DNA of 64,000 nt from Rhodocyclaceae bacterium (GTDB lineage: Bacteria > Pseudomonadota > Gammaproteobacteria > Burkholderiales > Rhodocyclaceae). The position numbers and the translations under genes are program-made. This document shows, in pieces, positions 8,333 through 16,961 of this stretch. Below the pieces are notes generated by a model that saw only the letters and a program-made list of their open reading frames with translations, was not told the origin of the DNA and did not search any database. The stretch lies in assembly GCA_022072095.1 (NCBI GenBank), contig JAJVIJ010000012.1:86248-150247 (forward strand). Reading direction: 5' to 3'. The number at the start of each line of letters is the position of its first letter. Position 1 is the first letter of the stretch.

Positions 8333-9333
8333 AGTCCATGCCTAGGCGGCGTCCCGATCATGGTGTTCGGAATGGGGTCTCGGCGGTCCCGGCGGTCCAG
8401 GACGCCGTGGCCGGGCTGCTGTTGTGCCTGGTGCCGTCGCTGATCCTCGTCGAGGCGCCTTACACCACGCAGCTTGTCACGCGCATCATGATCCTCGGCC
8501 TTTTCGCGATGAGCCTGCAATGGCTGGTCGGACAACTGGGCCTGGTGAGCCTCGGCCATGCCGCCTTTTTCGGGCTGGGTGGCTACGTGCTCGCCTTGCT
8601 CGGGTCGTTTGCGGACGAGGCGGTGTCCAAGTCATTCTGGCTGTCGCTCGCCTCGTCGGTCGGGGTCGCCATGGCCTTCGCTGCCGTGAGCGGCTATCTG
8701 GTGCTGCGTACGCGCGATGCCTACTTCCTGATGGCGACACTGGCATTCGGACAGCTCACGTATTTCGTCGCACACGATACGCGTCTGGCGGGGGGCTCGG
8801 ATGGCCTGTTTCTCGTGGTCAGGCCGGAGTTGGCCGGCCATTCCCTGGGCTCGGCGCCGGTGCTGCTGGTCGTCGTCTGGTTGTGCGTGCTGATCGCCTG
8901 GCTTGCGCTGAGGCGCCTGGCCGGCAGTCATTTCGGCCATGCGCTGGCGGGCGTGCGCATGAATGCGCAGCGCATGCGTTCGCTCGGCTACGATGGCCTG
9001 CGTTTGCAGCTCGCGGGCTATGTCGTGGCCGGTGGTCTGGCCGGGCTTGCGGGCTATCTGGCCACGGTGCAGTACGGATTCGTAAACCCGGAATCCTGTT
9101 CCTGGCAACAGTCCGGTGCAGTATTGCTGATGGTCATCCTCGGCGGCCGGCGATCGATCCCCGGCGCGCTGCTGGGTGCGGCGGCGATCGTGCTGATTCA
9201 GGAAGTGTTCGGCAATGCGGCGCTGTTCGGCGACGGGGCGCGGCACTGGCCGCTGGTTCTGGGGGGCGGCTTTCTGGCGGCGGCGCTTTGGCGCCGCTCC
9301 GGCATGGCGGGCTCCGGCCCGGGCCGGCGATGA
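8329..9333 (+). CDS. livM: Liv-type ABC importer, permease LivM
   Basis: The 334-residue membrane protein pairs with LivH to form the transport channel. It contains the LivM motif GQLGLVSLGHAAFFGLGGYV at about residues 65-85 and ILGGRRSIPGALLGAA near the C-terminus as the coupling helix. ATG 8329 overlaps the livH stop in an ATGA arrangement and is preferred over the upstream in-frame ATG 8242. ATG 8338 is a near alternative. Its stop overlaps livG in the same ATGA manner, so the genes are translationally coupled. Confidence 0.9.
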   Translation: MKSMPRRRPDHGVRNGVSAVPAVQDAVAGLLLCLVPSLILVEAPYTTQLVTRIMILGLFAMSLQWLVGQLGLVSLGHAAFFGLGGYVLALLGSFADEAVSKSFWLSLASSVGVAMAFAAVSGYLVLRTRDAYFLMATLAFGQLTYFVAHDTRLAGGSDGLFLVVRPELAGHSLGSAPVLLVVVWLCVLIAWLALRRLAGSHFGHALAGVRMNAQRMRSLGYDGLRLQLAGYVVAGGLAGLAGYLATVQYGFVNPESCSWQQSGAVLLMVILGGRRSIPGALLGAAAIVLIQEVFGNAALFGDGARHWPLVLGGGFLAAALWRRSGMAGSGPGRR

Positions 9334-10097
9334 CGGCGCTGCTCGAAGCCACCGGGCTCGGCCATCGGTTTGGTGGCGTGAGCGCGCTGCACGATGTGGG
9401 CATTACGCTCAGGCGGGGTGAGGTCCATGCGGTGATCGGCCCCAACGGCGCTGGCAAAACGACACTGCTCAATCTGCTCACCGGCGTGCTGGTGCCGCGT
9501 TCGGGCAGCATCCTGTTGCGCGGGCGCGACATTGCCGGACGCACGGCCGTCGACATCGCGCGCCTGGGCGTTGCGCGCACGTTTCAGCACAGTCAGGTAT
9601 TCATGGAAGCGAGCGTGCGTGAAAACCTGCGGCTGGCCGCGCAGCGCGGCGAGCGCGATGCATTGAGCCCGTGGCGGGGGCCGGGCGGGCGGGGCGTGCA
9701 GGCAGGTTCGTCGCGGGCGGCGCAGCGTGTCGCCGCGGTGCTGGAGCAAATGAATCTTGCGGACCAGGCCGACGAAGCCGCCGCGAACCTGTCCCACGGC
9801 GGCCGCCGCCTGCTCGAGATCGGCATGTGTCTGGCCGTGTCGGCCGAAGTACTGTTGCTCGACGAGCCGCTGGCCGGTCTCGACGCCCAGGAGGCGGAGC
9901 GCATGATCCGGCGCGTCGACATGTTGGCAGCGGATCACGCCATCATGCTGATCGAGCACGACATGGATGCCGTATTCCGGCTCGCTGCTCGTATCACGGT
10001 GCTCGCCGAAGGTCGGGTGATCGCATGCGGCGATGGGGAAACGATCCGCCGCCATCCGGCCGTGCAGAGGGCGTACCTTGGCGTGCACCATGGATGA
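9330..10097 (+). CDS. livG: Liv-type ABC importer, ATPase LivG
   Basis: The 255-residue ATPase has Walker A GPNGAGKTTLLNL (about residues 36-48), an SHGGRR signature loop in place of the usual LSGGQ, and Walker B VLLLDEPLAGLD. GVARTFQHSQVF is the LivG-type Q-loop. The open frame extends far upstream but only as antisense to nothing conserved; ATG 9330 gives MTALLEATGLGHRFGG, the expected start. It energises uptake together with LivF. Confidence 0.93.
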   Translation: MTALLEATGLGHRFGGVSALHDVGITLRRGEVHAVIGPNGAGKTTLLNLLTGVLVPRSGSILLRGRDIAGRTAVDIARLGVARTFQHSQVFMEASVRENLRLAAQRGERDALSPWRGPGGRGVQAGSSRAAQRVAAVLEQMNLADQADEAAANLSHGGRRLLEIGMCLAVSAEVLLLDEPLAGLDAQEAERMIRRVDMLAADHAIMLIEHDMDAVFRLAARITVLAEGRVIACGDGETIRRHPAVQRAYLGVHHG

Positions 10098-10827
10098 GCC
10101 AAAGCCCGTGACCCGCGATCGCTTGCTGCGCGCTTGTGGCCTCACGGTCGGATACGGATTCGGGCCGGTTTTGCACGGGGTCGATTTCGAATTGGCTGCG
10201 GGCGAGGCGGTGGCGCTGGTGGGGCGCAACGGCATGGGCAAGAGCACGCTGCTCAAGGGGCTGATCGGGATCCTGGCACCGAGTGCCGGTACGCTGCACG
10301 TGGGGGGCGCCGATGTGCTGGGCTGGAACACGTCGCGCATCGCCCGTCTCGGCATGGGCTATGTCCCGGAGGGGCGGGGCGTGTTCCCTAATCTGAGTGT
10401 GCGCGAAAACCTGGTCATGTCCGCGCGCGCGGGCCGCGACGGCCGGCGCGAGTGGACCTTGTCACGCGTACTCGATCTGTTTCCGCAATTGTCCGCACGG
10501 CTCCATCATGCGGGCGACGCCTTGTCGGGCGGCGAGCAGCAAATGGTCGCGCTCGGGCGGGCGCTGCTGACCAATCCGTCTATCTTGCTGGTCGATGAGG
10601 CCACGGAGGGGCTGGCGCCACGCGTGGCCGGACAATTGTGGTCCGCGTTGAAGAACGCCCGCGGCAGCGGGCTCGCCATGGTCGTGGTCGACAAGGATTT
10701 CGACGCGCTGCGCGCCTGTGCCGACCGCTTCGTGATCATGGAAAAAGGCAGCGTCGCCTGGTGCGGCCGCTCGGATTTGCTCGACGAGAACCGGGAGGTG
10801 TTCGAGCAGTTCGTCGGGGTGGCGTAG
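10090..10827 (+). CDS. livF: Liv-type ABC importer, ATPase LivF
   Basis: The 245-residue second ATPase has Walker A GRNGMGKSTLLKG, the Q-loop region GYVPEGRGVFPNLSVREN typical of LivF, signature LSGGEQQMVALGRAL and Walker B ILLVDEATEGLAP. ATG 10090 overlaps the end of livG by eight bases and is preferred to ATG 10033 inside livG. It ends the operon that began at 6259, or possibly at rpsP. A strong hairpin follows at 10907-10926. Confidence 0.93.
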   Translation: MDEPKPVTRDRLLRACGLTVGYGFGPVLHGVDFELAAGEAVALVGRNGMGKSTLLKGLIGILAPSAGTLHVGGADVLGWNTSRIARLGMGYVPEGRGVFPNLSVRENLVMSARAGRDGRREWTLSRVLDLFPQLSARLHHAGDALSGGEQQMVALGRALLTNPSILLVDEATEGLAPRVAGQLWSALKNARGSGLAMVVVDKDFDALRACADRFVIMEKGSVAWCGRSDLLDENREVFEQFVGVA

Positions 10828-10906
10828 ACGCCGGTAGGCAAGCCGTGTCGGCGAGATCGTGGGTTGCATCCGAGACGGCACCGGGCGCGGCGCTCAGGAA
10901 GAACGT

Positions 10907-10926
10907 GCGCCCGGCCCGCCGGGCGC
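10907..10926. terminator. Hairpin between convergent genes, candidate bidirectional terminator
   Basis: GCGCCCGG (10907-10914) and CCGGGCGC (10919-10926) form a perfect eight-pair stem with a four-base loop. It lies between livF and the esterase gene, which converge. On the minus strand the stem is followed by ACGTTCTTCC, a modest pyrimidine tract. Confidence 0.5.
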
Positions 10927-10927
10927 G

Positions 10928-11962
10928 TCATTGCGCCATTCGCGATGGCCGCGCGGACAGTCGGCGCCGACCCGCCACCAGCACCAGTCCCAGACCGATG
11001 ACGAACAGTGCAAGCGTCGTCGGTTCCGGCACGGCCTGCGCGAATTGCATGCCTAGCAGTTCATGCGCCCGTGCCGTGGGATGCTGGCCATCGAAAAACA
11101 GATATTCGTCCGGATTCATGCAGGGTGTGACGCTGTTGTTGGGCAGGCAGCGGCCGGTGACGTTGCTGATGCCGTTGGAGCTGCCGTTCTGGGCGACCTC
11201 ATTGACGAAATCAGTCATGAAGCCCCAGACATCGAAAAAGCTGATGTCCAGCTGACTGCTGGCCTGGTCGAACGCGGACAGCGTGCCGCGCAGCAGCGTG
11301 TTGTAGTTCTTCGTCAGGCCGCTCACCGTGGCGCTGAAGGTCGGGTCACCCATGAGCGCTCCCGCCGCCAGCACGTTGGGTGTGAGCCCGAGGTTCGGCA
11401 AGTTCGGCACGAAAAAATGCCGCGCGCCATCGGCGGCGAGACTGCCGATCGCGGTCTGTACGTTGCCGATGACGCGTGTCCAGTCATTGCCCTGGTTGGT
11501 CAAGACCTGGGTTTCGGTGAAGTCGTTGGCACCGGCCCAGACCACATACAGCGCATTCGGGTCGGCGTTGCCGGCACCGACGGTATTGCGGAACATGCCG
11601 GTCTGCACTTGCAGGCCGGTACCGTTCAGGACGGCGTTGTTGTTGTCCAGATTCGACCAAGGGCTGGTGCCCGTGCGCGCACCGCCGTGCGCATAGTTGT
11701 TTGCCAGCGCGAGCGGTTGTCCGGTCAGTTGCAGCGCCAGCATTTCGACGGCGACTGGGCCGTTGGAGAAGCGGCCCGCTGCATAGCCGAATGTCGGCCC
11801 GGGGAAGCCGCCAGTCAATGCGGACACCCGGCCGATGTCGGACAGGCTGTCGCCGAACACGTAGACCGAGGAAAACGGGCTGGCGGCTACCGCCATCCCT
11901 GCTTGCAGGACCGCAAAGGTCGCAGTGATGCCGGCGAGCCTGCGCAGAAATTGAGCCTTCAT
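10928..11962 (-). CDS. Secreted SGNH/GDSL esterase with PEP-CTERM sorting signal
   Basis: The 344-residue product starts with a Sec signal (MKAQFLRRLAGITATFAVLQ) and then an SGNH hydrolase domain. Block I is VYVFGDSLSD with the nucleophile Ser, block III is WAGANDF, and DGQHPTARAHE carries the catalytic Asp and His. It ends with VPEPTTLALFVIGLGLVLVA and a short Arg-rich tail. That is a PEP-CTERM signal: the protein should be cut and processed by an exosortase and delivered to the outer surface or matrix. ATG 11962 is preferred over an upstream in-frame start because GAGAGG precedes it by six bases. No exosortase gene is in the window. Confidence 0.88.
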   Translation of the reverse strand: MKAQFLRRLAGITATFAVLQAGMAVAASPFSSVYVFGDSLSDIGRVSALTGGFPGPTFGYAAGRFSNGPVAVEMLALQLTGQPLALANNYAHGGARTGTSPWSNLDNNNAVLNGTGLQVQTGMFRNTVGAGNADPNALYVVWAGANDFTETQVLTNQGNDWTRVIGNVQTAIGSLAADGARHFFVPNLPNLGLTPNVLAAGALMGDPTFSATVSGLTKNYNTLLRGTLSAFDQASSQLDISFFDVWGFMTDFVNEVAQNGSSNGISNVTGRCLPNNSVTPCMNPDEYLFFDGQHPTARAHELLGMQFAQAVPEPTTLALFVIGLGLVLVAGRRRLSARPSRMAQ

Positions 11963-11992
11963 GTTGTTGCCTCTCGGGTGATTGGTGAGCGA

Positions 11993-12021
11993 ACTATAGG
12001 GAGTGCCGCATTGCCGGTCAA
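11993..12021 (-). promoter_or_regulatory. Strong sigma-70 promoter for the PEP-CTERM esterase
   Basis: On the minus strand TTGACC (12021-12016) and TATAGT (11998-11993) are separated by 17 bases. The predicted transcript start lies about 24 bases before the esterase ATG. Confidence 0.75.
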
Positions 12022-12168
12022 TCAATGACGTATGGCCGGCGGGAACATGTCACGGTCGGTACTAGTGACCAGCCTCGGTTAAAATGCGCCGGTCGGGGTT
12101 GTATGCCTGCCTCGCCGCCTACCGCACTTGTCCTTATGCTGTACTCTTTGATTGAATGGAAAGCCGAT

Positions 12169-12651
12169 ATGCTTATCGCCAAGAACACGGTCGTCACACT
12201 GAAAATGCGCGTGACCGATGCCGACGGCAATGTCGTCGATGAAGGGCGGGAGCCACTCGCTTACCTGCATGGCGGGTATCACGGTATTTTCGAGCAGATC
12301 GAATCTGCCCTAGACGGCAAGGCCGAGGGCGACAGCCTGACCGTCAAGCTTCAACCAGAGGATGCGTTTGGAGAGTACGACGCCGCGCTGGTCAGCGTCG
12401 AACCAATCGGACTGTTTCCGGAGAATATCGAGGTCGGCATGCAATTCGAGCGCTCGGGCGAGGACGAGGACGAAGAGTGCATTTACACGATCACCGATAT
12501 CGCCGGCGACAAGGTCGTGGTCGATGGCAATCACCCCCTGGCCGGGGTCGCGCTGACCTTCGACATCACGGTCGCTCATGTTCGCGCCGCGACCCGTGAG
12601 GAAATCACCCACGAGCATGTCCATGGGGCTCACGGCCACGTGCATCATTGA
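12169..12651 (+). CDS. slyD: SlyD-like FKBP-type peptidyl-prolyl isomerase
   Basis: The 160-residue product begins MLIAKNTVVTLKMRVTDADG and contains PLAYLHGGYHGIFEQIESAL, the SlyD-type FKBP fold interrupted by an insert-in-flap chaperone domain (about residues 65-125). It ends in a His-rich tail, EHVHGAHGHVHH, likely to bind nickel or other divalent metals. It catalyses prolyl isomerisation and acts as a cytosolic chaperone or metallochaperone. ATG 12169 is chosen because it gives the family N-terminus. The upstream frame is open, but its residues do not fit the family. Confidence 0.9.
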   Translation: MLIAKNTVVTLKMRVTDADGNVVDEGREPLAYLHGGYHGIFEQIESALDGKAEGDSLTVKLQPEDAFGEYDAALVSVEPIGLFPENIEVGMQFERSGEDEDEECIYTITDIAGDKVVVDGNHPLAGVALTFDITVAHVRAATREEITHEHVHGAHGHVHH

Positions 12652-12797
12652 TCGACCGGGGACATTGGCGAGTTTGGGCGTGTGGCGGTGGCACTGATCG
12701 AGGAACGTAGTGGCACAGGTGCGCTCGCGTGATGCTCGCTACGTGACGGTTCGCGCGCCGCAGAGATCGGAGTCGGTCTCAGCAGGCCGTTCTAGTT

Positions 12798-13742
12798 CTA
12801 CCTTCCCATGAGCTTCTCGAGCCAGGCATTCACCACCGCTGTCGCGACGTAATCGGGATTGCCGAGCTCGCGGTTGATCTGCGCGTGTCCCCGCAGCCCG
12901 GTGCCGGGGAAGCTGCCGAATTCGACCGCAGTGCCCGCGGCCTCGAGCGCGCGGCCCAGTGCCTCGGCCTGCCGCACGCCGTCGGGCCGCTGCACGTACA
13001 GCAGCAAGAATGCGGGCGCGTTGGGTGCGCCGGCGTTGTAGGTGGGTGACAGCGCCCGCTGGCGCGCGGGATCGCTGCCAAAGGCCTGCGTGTAGGTCTG
13101 CAAGCCCATCCGGCCGGCGGCGCGTATCTGCGCCGGCGCGTCGTAGGCGGCGCCGTCGATGGCGATGACGCCTTCTACATCGGCGAAGCCGAGACCGGCC
13201 GACCTCAGATACTGCTCATCGGTGCCGACCAGCGCCACCAGATGTGCGCCGGCGCTGTGGCCCATCAGCACCACGCGCTCGCGGTCGATGCCGAATTCCC
13301 GCGCGCGGTCCAGCAAGGCCTTGAGCGCAAGGGCCACGTCTTCGCCCTGCTGTTCAACGGTGGCGGCGGGCACGAGGCGATAGTCGATGGCGGCATAGAC
13401 ATAGCCCTGCCGCGGAAAATACGTGGGTGCCCAGCGACTCGTGGCGCTGTCCTTGCTGCCGCGCTTCCAGCCGCCGCCGTGGACGAACATCACTAGCGGC
13501 GCGGGTTGGCGGCCCTGCGCCGGCCACACGTCAAGTCGTTGCAGCGGGTCGCTGCCGTAGGGGATGGTGGTGCCGGGTTGGGGGGTGTCCGGCGCCGCGC
13601 GCTCGGTGCGGCCCTGGATACGTTCGGCCAGCCGTTCCCGCAGCGTTTCGCGTGGGCTGGCTTCGACCCGCGGGCAAGCGAGCAGCGCCAGTCCGACGAC
13701 GACAGCCATGGCCGCGACGTTCATACCCATGCTCTTTCGCAA
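12798..13742 (-). CDS. Exported alpha/beta hydrolase (carboxylesterase/feruloyl-esterase-like)
   Basis: The 314-residue enzyme of the HGGG esterase superfamily has the oxyanion-hole motif VMFVHGGGWKRGSKD, the nucleophile elbow LMGHSAGAHLVAL, and a candidate catalytic His in LRGHAQINREL. It begins with a hydrophobic signal; the segment LALLAC could be a lipobox, so it may be a lipoprotein. Both ATG 13742 and an ATG six codons later give acceptable signals. The substrate is unknown. It stands alone on the minus strand, convergent with the isomerase gene. Confidence 0.82.
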   Translation of the reverse strand: MRKSMGMNVAAMAVVVGLALLACPRVEASPRETLRERLAERIQGRTERAAPDTPQPGTTIPYGSDPLQRLDVWPAQGRQPAPLVMFVHGGGWKRGSKDSATSRWAPTYFPRQGYVYAAIDYRLVPAATVEQQGEDVALALKALLDRAREFGIDRERVVLMGHSAGAHLVALVGTDEQYLRSAGLGFADVEGVIAIDGAAYDAPAQIRAAGRMGLQTYTQAFGSDPARQRALSPTYNAGAPNAPAFLLLYVQRPDGVRQAEALGRALEAAGTAVEFGSFPGTGLRGHAQINRELGNPDYVATAVVNAWLEKLMGR

Positions 13743-13813
13743 GCACTCATGATCAGCTATGTTTGATCATCCCGTCATCGGCGCAAGGAGGACTGGAGGG
13801 CCGTGAAGGCATC

Positions 13814-13841
13814 GTTATACCAGCCGTCAACGCAATTGAAA
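13814..13841 (-). promoter_or_regulatory. Candidate extended minus-10 promoter for the exported hydrolase
   Basis: On the minus strand TTTCAA (13841-13836) is followed after 16 bases by TATAAC (13819-13814), which is preceded by TGG, giving an extended minus-10 element. The start would be about 65 bases before ATG 13742. Confidence 0.4.
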
Positions 13842-13894
13842 GGCCGGGCGTGGTGCGACGGAGACTGCTCGGCCGTGTCCATGGTGCGCTGCAA

Positions 13895-13908
13895 AATATT
13901 CGTCACAT
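13895..13908. promoter_or_regulatory. 14-base motif shared with the pilin-kinase intergenic palindrome
   Basis: AATATTCGTCACAT occurs here, 94 bases before the PHB depolymerase start, and again exactly at 33944-33957 within a symmetric site. Here only the right half (GTCACAT) is present. It may be a half-site for the same DNA-binding protein. Confidence 0.3.
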
Positions 13909-14001
13909 TTCAAGCGCGGCTCGGTTAAGCTTGCGAGGCATGAATAGATGATCCGTGGGGCGTGCCCCGCCCAGCGTGCGGACGTTCGGGAGCTTTTTGC
14001 G

Positions 14002-15219
14002 ATGATTTACATGCTTCATGAAATGCAGCTTGCGGCCTCGGCGCCGTTGCGTGCCTGGGCAAAGACCAACCACAAGCTGTTTTCGAATCCGCTGTCGCCA
14101 TGGTCTTACCTGCCGGGCAGCAACCGCATCGCGGCCGGATCGGAATTGCTCGCCCGTTTTGTCAAGCGCTACGAAAAGCCCGAATGGGGGATCGAGTCGG
14201 CCGTCGTCGATGGCAACGAGGTGCCGCTGAGGATCGAGACGGTGGCGACGCGCCCGTTCTGTCATCTGCTGCATTTCAAGCGCTACCTGCGCCGGAAGGA
14301 TCCGCCCGTGCTGCTGGTGGCGCCGATGTCCGGCCATCATGCGACGCTGCTGCGCGATACGGTGCGCGCACTGATCCGCGATCACGATGTTTTTGTCACG
14401 GACTGGATCGATGCGCGCCAGGTGCCCTTGTCGCAAGGGCCGTTCCATCTCGATACGTATATTGAATACGTGATGGATTTCATCCGCATCGTCGGCCCCG
14501 AGGTCCATGTCGCGGCCGTGTGCCAGCCGACCGTACCGTCGCTGGCGGCGGTTTCGCTGATGGCGGCGAACGGTGAGACGGTGCAGGCGCGCAGTCTGAT
14601 TCTGTTCGGCGGCCCGATCGATACGCGGCGCAGCCCGACCGCCCCGAACCTGTATGCCAAGTCGCACTCGCTGCGCTGGTTCGAGTCCAATGTGATCGAT
14701 CGTGTGCCGCTGCGCTACCCGGGCTACCTGCGTCGTGTCTATCCGGGCTTCCTGCAGCACTCCGGCTTCGTCGCGATGAACCCGGATCGGCATCTGCAAG
14801 CCCATCTAGACTTCTATCAGCACCTTGTCCGCGGCGACGGTGAGTCGGCCGAGGCCCATCGCCGTTTTTACGATGAATACAATGCCGTCATGGATATGCC
14901 TGCCGAGTACTATCTGGAGACCATCGAGCGCGTGTTCCAGAAGCACGAACTGCCACTGGGGGTGATGAAATACCGGGGGCAGGTCGTCGAGCCCGCGACA
15001 ATTCGGGAGACGGCATTGCTGACCATCGAGGGTGAGCTGGACGATATTTCAGGGCCGGGGCAGACTCAGGCTGCGCACGATCTGTGTGCCGGCATCCCAA
15101 TCGACAAGAAGCAGGATTTCGTCGTCCCCGGCGTGGGTCACTACGGCATTTTCAGCGGGCGACGCTGGCGCGAGCAGATCTACCCGTGCGTGCGCGATTT
15201 CATACGGGTGAACACATGA
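14002..15219 (+). CDS. phaZ: Intracellular poly(3-hydroxybutyrate) depolymerase PhaZ
   Basis: The 405-residue enzyme would break down stored polyhydroxybutyrate granules in the cytoplasm. It matches the PhaZ1 type in which the usual lipase-box Ser is a Cys: the motif is AAVCQPTVPS with Cys174. Candidate partners are the Asp in GELDDISGPG and the His in VPGVGHYGIFSG. There is no signal peptide. ATG 14002 (MIYMLHEMQLAASAPLRAWA) has GGGAGC eight bases upstream and is preferred to the in-frame ATG 13948. No phaC or phaP lies nearby, so the synthesis genes must be elsewhere. Confidence 0.92.
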   Translation: MIYMLHEMQLAASAPLRAWAKTNHKLFSNPLSPWSYLPGSNRIAAGSELLARFVKRYEKPEWGIESAVVDGNEVPLRIETVATRPFCHLLHFKRYLRRKDPPVLLVAPMSGHHATLLRDTVRALIRDHDVFVTDWIDARQVPLSQGPFHLDTYIEYVMDFIRIVGPEVHVAAVCQPTVPSLAAVSLMAANGETVQARSLILFGGPIDTRRSPTAPNLYAKSHSLRWFESNVIDRVPLRYPGYLRRVYPGFLQHSGFVAMNPDRHLQAHLDFYQHLVRGDGESAEAHRRFYDEYNAVMDMPAEYYLETIERVFQKHELPLGVMKYRGQVVEPATIRETALLTIEGELDDISGPGQTQAAHDLCAGIPIDKKQDFVVPGVGHYGIFSGRRWREQIYPCVRDFIRVNT

Positions 15220-15237
15220 ACGGGTCGGCGAAGCTGC

Positions 15238-15942
15238 TCAGACCTTCAGTGCGAATGGCGAGAAGTTCGTGTGACGGTCGTAGTAGTCCTCGTGTTCGAC
15301 ACGCTTCAGCCAGCCGACGACGCGGTAGGTCACGGGCGTGAACACGACCTCGACCCCGACCTTGACCACGAACTGTGACAGCATCAGTTTGGGCAGCAAC
15401 GCGTCGGGGATGATGCCGGCGCCGTAAAAGGCGAGCGGGTAGAACAGCATGGAATCGACGCCCTCGCCAAAGAGGGTCGAACCGATCGTTCGCATCCACA
15501 AGCGGCGTCCGGCCATCCACACCTTCATTTTCGCCAGCACGAATGAGTTGACGAATTCGCCGCAGAAAAAGGCGATCAGCGAAGCCGCGACGATGCGCCA
15601 GGTCGATCCGAAGGCGACCTCGTAAGCCTGCTGATGCGGCCAGCCCGGGGACGGGGGCAAATGCACGACCACCCAGGCCATGAACGACGCGAATATCATG
15701 GCGGCAAAGCCCATCCAGATGACCCGGCGGGCGCGGGCGTAGCCATAGACCTCCGTCAGGATGTCACCAAAGATGTACGAGATCGGAAAAAACAGCACGC
15801 CCGCGCCGAAGGTCACCTGTCCCAGCCATGGCAGGTCGAACTGGGCCGCCTTGGCCGGCCCGATCAGGTTCGAACACAGATACACGGCCACGAAACTCGC
15901 CATCACGAAATCGAAATAGCGGTAGCTCTTGCGCGCATTCAT
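15238..15942 (-). CDS. yhhQ: Queuosine precursor transporter (YhhQ family)
   Basis: The 234-residue inner-membrane protein has about six hydrophobic segments and the YhhQ/DUF165 motifs [20 protein letters not shown] and [19 protein letters not shown]. coli YhhQ imports 7-cyano-7-deazaguanine precursors used for tRNA queuosine. ATG 15942 has GGGGAGC upstream and overlaps the ispH stop in an ATGA arrangement. The longer in-frame extension into ispH is therefore not used. Its end converges with phaZ, 18 bases apart. Confidence 0.9.
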   Translation of the reverse strand: MNARKSYRYFDFVMASFVAVYLCSNLIGPAKAAQFDLPWLGQVTFGAGVLFFPISYIFGDILTEVYGYARARRVIWMGFAAMIFASFMAWVVVHLPPSPGWPHQQAYEVAFGSTWRIVAASLIAFFCGEFVNSFVLAKMKVWMAGRRLWMRTIGSTLFGEGVDSMLFYPLAFYGAGIIPDALLPKLMLSQFVVKVGVEVVFTPVTYRVVGWLKRVEHEDYYDRHTNFSPFALKV

Positions 15943-16907
15943 CGCGTCGCGCTCCCCACGGTCGAGATCGCAAGCTCTCGCGGCAGTGGAAACGTGACTG
16001 ACTCCTCGATCACCGTGACTGGCCTGACGGATACGGCGCCGAGTTCGCGCAAGCGCGCGATGAGCTGCTGGACCAGAAATTCCGGTGCCGAGGCGCCGGC
16101 CGTGACGCCGATCCGCTTCGCATCGTGCAGCCATTCCTCCCGCAGCTCATCGGGACCGTCGACCAGATAGGCCGGTACCCCGCGATTCGCGGCGACTTCA
16201 CGCAGGCGGTTGGAGTTCGAGCTGTTGGGCGAGCCGAGCACGATCAGCACGTCGCACTGCGGCGTAATGAACTTCACCGCATCCTGGCGGTTCTGCGTGG
16301 CGTAACAAATGTCGTCGCGCTTGGGTCCGGCGATATCGGGGAAACGTGCGCGCAGCGCGGCAATGATCGTCGCCGCGTCGTCCATGGACAGTGTCGTTTG
16401 CGTGACGTATGCGACTCGGCCGGGATCCGCGACCGACAAGCTCCGTACGTCCTCGACCGTTTCGACCAGGTGCATGCCATCCTCGACCTGGCCCATCGTG
16501 CCTTCGACCTCGGGGTGGCCGCGATGGCCGATCATGATCACCTCGCGGCCATCCTGGCGCATGCGGGCCACTTCGGCGTGGACCTTGGTGACCAGAGGGC
16601 AGGTCGCATCGAATACGCGTAAGCCACGTCGACGCGCCTCATCGCGCACCGATCTGGGAACGCCATGGGCACTGAATATGACGGTCGCGCCGTGTGGTAC
16701 CTCATCCAGGTGCTCGACGAACACGGCACCTTTTTCCCGGAGGCTATCGACCACGTAGCGGTTGTGAACGACCTCGTGGCGAACATAGATCGGGGCGCCG
16801 AAGCATTCGAGCGCGCGCACGACGATCGCGATCGCGCGCTCGACACCGGCGCAGAAGCCGCGCGGCTCCAGCAGCAATAGCTCCACCGCGCTATCCCGCC
16901 GATGCAC
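15939..16907 (-). CDS. ispH: 4-hydroxy-3-methylbut-2-enyl diphosphate reductase
   Basis: IspH (LytB) is the last enzyme of the MEP pathway and makes IPP and DMAPP with an iron-sulfur cluster. The three cluster Cys are visible in [10 protein letters not shown] (about residue 19), [11 protein letters not shown] (about 102) and [11 protein letters not shown] (about 200). Other signatures are [14 protein letters not shown], with the catalytic Glu, and [14 protein letters not shown]. The length of 322 is typical. It is translationally coupled to the downstream yhhQ-like gene. Confidence 0.97.
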   Translation of the reverse strand: MHRRDSAVELLLLEPRGFCAGVERAIAIVVRALECFGAPIYVRHEVVHNRYVVDSLREKGAVFVEHLDEVPHGATVIFSAHGVPRSVRDEARRRGLRVFDATCPLVTKVHAEVARMRQDGREVIMIGHRGHPEVEGTMGQVEDGMHLVETVEDVRSLSVADPGRVAYVTQTTLSMDDAATIIAALRARFPDIAGPKRDDICYATQNRQDAVKFITPQCDVLIVLGSPNSSNSNRLREVAANRGVPAYLVDGPDELREEWLHDAKRIGVTAGASAPEFLVQQLIARLRELGAVSVRPVTVIEESVTFPLPRELAISTVGSATR

Positions 16908-16961
16908 GATAGAGGCGTGCCGGGCACCTCGAGTGCATGTTGGCTCGCGCCAGAGTTTTCA

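Noticed and set aside
8424..9329. Upstream open extension of the livG frame through livM
   Set aside because: livM is a well-supported membrane protein in another frame and LivG homologues begin at ATG 9330.
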